A DNA stretch of 64,000 nt. Origin: Robiginitalea myxolifaciens. GTDB taxonomy: Bacteria > Bacteroidota > Bacteroidia > Flavobacteriales > Flavobacteriaceae. The translations under genes and the position numbers were made by a program. Under the pieces are notes generated by a model, which saw only the letters and a program-made list of their open reading frames with translations, did not search any database and was not told the DNA's origin. Each line of letters opens with the position of its first letter. Position 1 is the first letter of the stretch. The DNA lies in NCBI RefSeq assembly GCF_900115205.1, contig NZ_FOYQ01000002.1, forward strand, positions 806,001 to 870,000. Direction: 5' to 3'. Below, piece by piece: positions 59,997 through 64,000 of the stretch.

Positions 59997-60826
59997 TAAG
60001 ACTCCTGCATATAGAATTCATCAAGCTCTGGAACAACCGCGCCAGCCGATTTTTGATCGTCGCCTATTTTGGCCTGATCGCCCTGATTGCACTGGTTACA
60101 TCGATCAAAATCGATTGGGGTCCCCTCAAATTCAATGTGGCGGATATCGGTATTTTCAACTTTCCGTATATCTGGCATTTCAACACCTTTATGATCGCGT
60201 TCCTGAAGGTATTCCTGGCCATTGTAATCGTTTCGATGATATCCAATGAGTACAGCAATAAAACCATCAAACAGAATCTGATCGACGGGCTTTCCAAAAA
60301 GGAATTCATAGCCTCCAAGGTATGGACCATCCTGGCCCTGGCGGTAGCCTCTACGGTATTTGTGTTCCTGATATCCCTGATCCTGGGATTGATGCATTCG
60401 GATTTCAATGAAATCTCCATCATCTTTTCCGACCTGGAATACCTTATCGCCTATTTCGTAAAGCTGTTCGGATTTTTCTCCTTCTGCTTCTTCGTAGGGA
60501 TGCTCGTGAAACGCTCTGCCTTTGCCCTGGGGTTCCTTTTTATCTGGTTTATTGGGGCCGAATTCTTTCCCTGGGTATATATGACCTCGAAGTATTCTGT
60601 GCAGACCGCAGACCAGGTCTCCATGTTCTTTCCTTTCGGATCCATGTGGCAAAGTTTGTCAGAACCCTTTACCCGATTATCGGTCATTCAGAATGCCGCC
60701 AGGGAAGTTGGTGAGGAAATCGTCAAGGACTACTCCGTGGATCCTGTACAACTCCTTATTGTTCTGGCTTGGGCAGCGATCTTTATCTGGGCTTCTTACG
60801 CCCTTCTCAAAAAGCGCGACCTCTAA
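59993..60826 (+). CDS. ABC-2 type transporter permease
   Basis: A 277-residue permease with six membrane helices starting at GTG 59993, which overlaps the ATPase gene. It begins with a short cytoplasmic end (RLLHIEFIKLWNNRASRF) then the first helix; SNEYSNKTIKQNLIDGLSKKEF is the loop common to ABC-2 permeases of this group. Together with the ATPase it forms an exporter of unknown substrate. Confidence 0.88.
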   Translation: MIRLLHIEFIKLWNNRASRFLIVAYFGLIALIALVTSIKIDWGPLKFNVADIGIFNFPYIWHFNTFMIAFLKVFLAIVIVSMISNEYSNKTIKQNLIDGLSKKEFIASKVWTILALAVASTVFVFLISLILGLMHSDFNEISIIFSDLEYLIAYFVKLFGFFSFCFFVGMLVKRSAFALGFLFIWFIGAEFFPWVYMTSKYSVQTADQVSMFFPFGSMWQSLSEPFTRLSVIQNAAREVGEEIVKDYSVDPVQLLIVLAWAAIFIWASYALLKKRDL

Positions 60827-60929
60827 CCGAGGCTCTGTAGCCGTTTAACGTTTGTTTGGATTAAAATAACCGGATATTTCGTAATTTATGCCTATTCTGG
60901 AAGCCCCAAGCGCTTACCCGAATAGGAAA

Positions 60930-62651
60930 ATGAAGAAGTTGCTGTGTCTTGCCGGTTTGTTAATCGGCCTGAGTTCCTACGCTCAGGAATGCCCCGATTT
61001 GCTGAACCCTTTACCCGGTAGCACGAATGTTCCGGTAACCGAAACCATCAGTTGGGAAAATATTGTCGGTGTTACCGGATATACCATTTCCCTGGGAACT
61101 ACGCCTGGCGGAAATGAAATTCTCAGGAATTCGGTTGGTGCGGCCACCAGCTTTACCCCGCCCTTAGGACTTCCGGACGACACACTGATTTACGTTACGA
61201 TAACCCTGTTTATTCTCGGCCAACCCGATATTATTTGCGATTCGTTTTCCTTCCGTACCGAAGATGTAACGACTCCCCCGGGATGTACGACCCTGGCCGG
61301 ACCGCTGGACGGGTCTACTGGCATTCCCGTAGGGACCAATATTCGCTGGGACTATAGCCCTACGGCGACGAGCTATAGTATTGCCATTGGGTCAACGCCA
61401 GGTGGTACCGATATCCTGCCGCTAACCGATATTGGAAACGTATTGTCATATAATCCTCCGGCCGATTTACCCGAGCTAAGCGATATTTACGTTACCGTTA
61501 TACCGAACAACGAAAATGGCCCGGCTACAGGCTGTATCGAAGAAACGTTCAGGACAGGTGCACTGGCCACCTTACCTACCTGCAGCAGCCTGATCTCTCC
61601 TGCTGATGGCGCCTTGAATGTACCCCTCTCCCCGAGAATTGAATGGACTCCTGTACCTGGAGCAGACGGATATCGGGTCTTCATAGGAACTTCCCCAACG
61701 GTCAATGACGTTTTGGACGGTTCGAGTTTCTCTACCACCAGCACCAACGTTATCGATTTTGACCCTAACAGTATTTATTATATCCGCATCGTCCCCTTCA
61801 ATGCTGCCGGCGAAGCGATTGACTGCGGACAGGAAGTATTCACCACCATCCTCGGCTGCGGTCCTTTCTTTGACGCAACCACCGGGGAACTCGTGGATTT
61901 GAGCCCGGAACTGGACTTTCCCGAGGTCATTGGAATCTGTGCTGATGACCCAAGCACAGTTATCACAGCATCTAATGCAGCCGACGGGTATCGCTGGTTC
62001 CTTCTGGAACCCGGGCGCGAGACCCTGATTCAGGAAGGCCCCGATTTCGATGTTCCCGGCGAGGGGAATTATCGCCTGGAAATTTACGATAACAACACAG
62101 GGCCCGGCGGAGATTTCGAATGCAGCAGTTCCCAGGAATTTACAGTTGTCGCTTCTTCGGCCCCGCAAATTGATGCGACCAATACAACCCTGGGAGCTGG
62201 GGTAATACGCATTGAGATAGAGGTTTCCGGTCTGGGAGATTATGAATTCGCTCTCGGGGATCCGGCGGGACCCTATCAAAGCAGCAACACCTTTTCCAAT
62301 CTGCCTGTAGACTCCTACCGGGTATTTGTGCGGGATATCAATGGCTGTGGAACCGTTGAAGTCCTGGTGGAACCCGACCTGACCCTGGAGGGTTTTCCCG
62401 AATTTTTTACCCCCAACGGGGATAATGTCAACGATTTCTGGCAATATATTGTCCCACCATCCGGAATCAACCCGATTACCCGGATTACCATCTTCGACCG
62501 CTACGGAAATCTCCTTGCGCAGATAGACCCCAACAGCCGCGGTTGGGATGGAAATTCCAACGGGCAACCGGTTCCTCCCAACGATTACTGGTTTATGGCA
62601 GAAGACCGAAACGGAGGCAGCGTACGCGGTCATTTTACCTTAAAAAGATAG
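60930..62651 (+). CDS. T9SS-exported repeat protein with type B sorting domain
   Basis: A 573-residue protein; ATG 60930 gives signal peptide MKKLLCLAGLLIGLSSYAQ. Three Ig-like/FnIII-like repeats follow at residues about 21-113, 117-210 and 214-305, each starting with Cys and a NP/GP-L-GS-N/T-VP-type opening (LNPLPGSTNVPV, AGPLDGSTGIPV, ISPADGALNVPL) and holding a YTISLGTTPGG / YSIAIGSTPGG / YRVFIGTSPTV block. The last 85 residues, from FPEFFTPNGDNVNDFW to the end, are the gliding-motility-associated C-terminal domain that directs export by T9SS. The protein likely ends at the cell surface as an adhesin-like or structural component. Confidence 0.88.
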   Translation: MKKLLCLAGLLIGLSSYAQECPDLLNPLPGSTNVPVTETISWENIVGVTGYTISLGTTPGGNEILRNSVGAATSFTPPLGLPDDTLIYVTITLFILGQPDIICDSFSFRTEDVTTPPGCTTLAGPLDGSTGIPVGTNIRWDYSPTATSYSIAIGSTPGGTDILPLTDIGNVLSYNPPADLPELSDIYVTVIPNNENGPATGCIEETFRTGALATLPTCSSLISPADGALNVPLSPRIEWTPVPGADGYRVFIGTSPTVNDVLDGSSFSTTSTNVIDFDPNSIYYIRIVPFNAAGEAIDCGQEVFTTILGCGPFFDATTGELVDLSPELDFPEVIGICADDPSTVITASNAADGYRWFLLEPGRETLIQEGPDFDVPGEGNYRLEIYDNNTGPGGDFECSSSQEFTVVASSAPQIDATNTTLGAGVIRIEIEVSGLGDYEFALGDPAGPYQSSNTFSNLPVDSYRVFVRDINGCGTVEVLVEPDLTLEGFPEFFTPNGDNVNDFWQYIVPPSGINPITRITIFDRYGNLLAQIDPNSRGWDGNSNGQPVPPNDYWFMAEDRNGGSVRGHFTLKR

Positions 62652-62685
62652 CTTCAAACCCATAGGGCTTTCGTATTTTTAGGGT

Positions 62686-64000
62686 ATGAAATTCAAGGTC
62701 GTTTCAGAGTTTTCACCAACCGGGGATCAACCCGAAGCCATCCGTCAATTGAGTGAAGGTATCCGGGAAGGAGATACCGCCCAAACCCTGCTCGGGGTCA
62801 CGGGTTCGGGTAAAACCTTTACTGTGGCTAACGTGGTGGAATCCGTGCAGCGGCCCACCCTGGTTCTGGCCCATAACAAGACCCTGGCAGCACAGTTGTA
62901 TTCGGAATTTAAAATGTTCTTTCCCGACAATGCGGTGGAATATTTTGTGTCGTATTACGACTACTACCAGCCTGAAGCCTACATCCCGACCAGCGGGTTG
63001 TATATCGAGAAAGACCTGTCGATTAATGAGGATATCGAAAAGTTGCGGTTGAGTACGACTTCCTCCCTGCTCTCCGGCCGAAGGGATGTTCTCGTGGTGG
63101 CCTCAGTATCCTGTCTTTATGGGATCGGTAACCCCATTGAATTCAAGAAAAATGTCATCCGCCTGGAAAAGGACCAGGTGATTGCCCGCACCAAATTGCT
63201 GCACCTTTTGGTCCAATCCCTGTACTCCAGGACTACGGCCGATTTTAAAAATGGAAACTTCCGCGTAAAAGGGGATGTCGTGGATGTTTTTCCGAGCTAT
63301 GCCGACCACGCCTATCGCATCCACTTCTTCGGGGACGAAATCGAAGAGATCGAGGCCTTTGATCCTTTCAACAATACGGTTTTGGAACAGTTTGACGTAT
63401 TGACCCTGTATCCGGCCAATATGTTTGTTACCTCCCCGGATATCCTGCAAAATGCCATCCACCAGATCCAGGACGATCTGGTAAAGCAAATCGATTACTT
63501 CAAAGAAATCGGAAAGCCACTGGAGGCGAAACGCCTTGAGGAACGAACGAATTTTGATCTGGAAATGATTCGGGAACTGGGCTATTGCTCGGGAATTGAA
63601 AACTACTCCAGATACCTGGACGGCAGGGAACCCGGAACACGTCCTTTTTGCCTGCTCGACTATTTCCCGGACGATTATCTGATGATCGTAGATGAAAGCC
63701 ATGTTACCATTCCCCAGGTCCACGCCATGTTTGGTGGAGACCGTTCGCGGAAGGAAAATTTAGTGGAGTACGGCTTCCGCCTGCCTGCAGCCATGGATAA
63801 CCGCCCCTTGAAATTCGAGGAATTTGAAGCCCTTCAAAACCAGGTCATCTATGTGAGTGCTACCCCTGCAGACTACGAATTGCAAGAGAGCGGTGGAATC
63901 TATGTGGAACAGGTAATCCGGCCAACCGGACTGCTCGATCCCGTGATTGAGATACGTCCGAGTAAGAACCAGGTAGACGATTTGGTGGAGGAAATACAAA
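62686..64000 (+). CDS. uvrB: Excinuclease ABC subunit UvrB (5' part, runs off the window)
   Basis: The frame opens at ATG 62686 (MKFKVVSEFSPTGDQPEAIRQL) and stays open to the end of the window, 438 codons. Walker A GVTGSGKTFT is near residue 38-47, followed by the beta-hairpin of damage recognition (YYDYYQPEAYIPTSGLYIEKD region), SVSCLYGIG and Walker B/DEAD-like IVDESHVT. UvrB loads on damaged DNA from UvrA and is cut with UvrC in nucleotide excision repair. The C-terminal helicase motifs and UVR domain lie beyond the window. Confidence 0.97.
   Translation, partial: MKFKVVSEFSPTGDQPEAIRQLSEGIREGDTAQTLLGVTGSGKTFTVANVVESVQRPTLVLAHNKTLAAQLYSEFKMFFPDNAVEYFVSYYDYYQPEAYIPTSGLYIEKDLSINEDIEKLRLSTTSSLLSGRRDVLVVASVSCLYGIGNPIEFKKNVIRLEKDQVIARTKLLHLLVQSLYSRTTADFKNGNFRVKGDVVDVFPSYADHAYRIHFFGDEIEEIEAFDPFNNTVLEQFDVLTLYPANMFVTSPDILQNAIHQIQDDLVKQIDYFKEIGKPLEAKRLEERTNFDLEMIRELGYCSGIENYSRYLDGREPGTRPFCLLDYFPDDYLMIVDESHVTIPQVHAMFGGDRSRKENLVEYGFRLPAAMDNRPLKFEEFEALQNQVIYVSATPADYELQESGGIYVEQVIRPTGLLDPVIEIRPSKNQVDDLVEEIQ

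Noticed and set aside
61572-62633. A 353-codon open frame on the minus strand opposite the T9SS protein gene
   Set aside because: It is antisense to a well-supported gene with signal peptide and sorting domain, has no recognisable domain and only reflects codon bias of the plus-strand gene.
1-64000. Search by eye for tRNA, rRNA, CRISPR, insertion sequences, integrases and toxin-antitoxin pairs
   Set aside because: No cloverleaf or conserved T-loop, no regularly spaced repeats, no transposase or integrase motifs were seen; the pRiA4b ORF-3-like gene is the only mobile-associated domain and sits in a core operon.

Overview
This window looks like a chromosomal segment from a member of the Flavobacteriaceae (Bacteroidetes). 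The evidence is a SecA of about 1120 residues without the C-terminal zinc motif, a T9SS type B (gliding-motility-associated) C-terminal sorting domain, DUF2795/DUF4105/DUF5606 proteins typical of this group, many N-terminal signal peptides ending in AQ, little use of Shine-Dalgarno sites, and promoter -7 boxes of the form TAnnTTTG. Base composition is close to balanced, which fits the Robiginitalea/Muricauda side of the family, but the genus is only a guess. I see no rRNA, tRNA, CRISPR array, insertion sequence or prophage gene; the window is mostly core genome with a few lineage-specific secreted proteins and envelope-glycan genes.

Layout. 1-5.9 kb: end of tatC, a CMD-family protein, lptB, pssA (minus), a DUF4105 membrane protein, a Uup-like ABC-F ATPase, a shortened methyltransferase-like protein and a 58-residue membrane protein. 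5.9-11.7 kb: PduO-type adenosyltransferase, DUF2795 protein, secA, an orphan HisKA_2 histidine kinase. 11.8-15.9 kb: secreted M14 carboxypeptidase and secreted amidohydrolase. 16.1-18.7 kb: secreted protein with an ExbD-like C-terminus, a Crp/Fnr regulator and an SDR oxidoreductase whose leader carries an FNR/CRP-like palindrome. 18.7-26.7 kb: giant BNR-repeat secreted protein, LolA-like protein, and a ybbA/ybbP-type ABC pair divergent from a TesA-like esterase. 26.7-31.6 kb: small secreted protein, a non-coding-looking 450-bp gap, malectin lipoprotein, MsrA lipoprotein, and an overlapping ECF sigma / membrane anti-sigma-like / large secreted charged-helix protein operon.

31.7-39.8 kb: DUF2911 protein, meaB, a polyprenyl-phosphate-type glycosyltransferase, a flippase-like membrane protein, converging with an ArnT-like glycosyltransferase, PAP2 phosphatase, small conserved protein, MATE exporter and mazG. 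39.9-45.7 kb: lipoprotein fusing an amidohydrolase lacking the HxH metal motif to an SMP-30 domain, an esterase, an SGNH hydrolase and a GH20 hexosaminidase. 45.7-48.1 kb: DUF5606, def, ruvX (minus) and dapD (plus). 48.2-53.1 kb: a glycan operon (GT2, ATP-grasp, GT4, GT4, GT2), probably LPS core or another surface glycan. 53.1-57.3 kb: CCA-adding enzyme, heme A synthase, pRiA4b ORF-3-like protein, nucleoid-associated protein. 57.3-64 kb: NTF2-like lipoprotein, a divergent kinase-like protein, an ABC-2 type transporter pair, a T9SS-exported repeat protein and the 5' two thirds of uvrB.

The most interesting points are the kinase-like uncharacterised protein at 57928-59010, the amidohydrolase/SMP-30 fusion with a lost HxH motif, the internally shortened methyltransferase relative at 5226-5663, the ExbD-like domain on a secreted protein next to a Crp/Fnr regulator with a matching palindrome, and the ECF sigma operon ending in a protein with a long charged helix. 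I do not see a clearly novel defence or mobile system.
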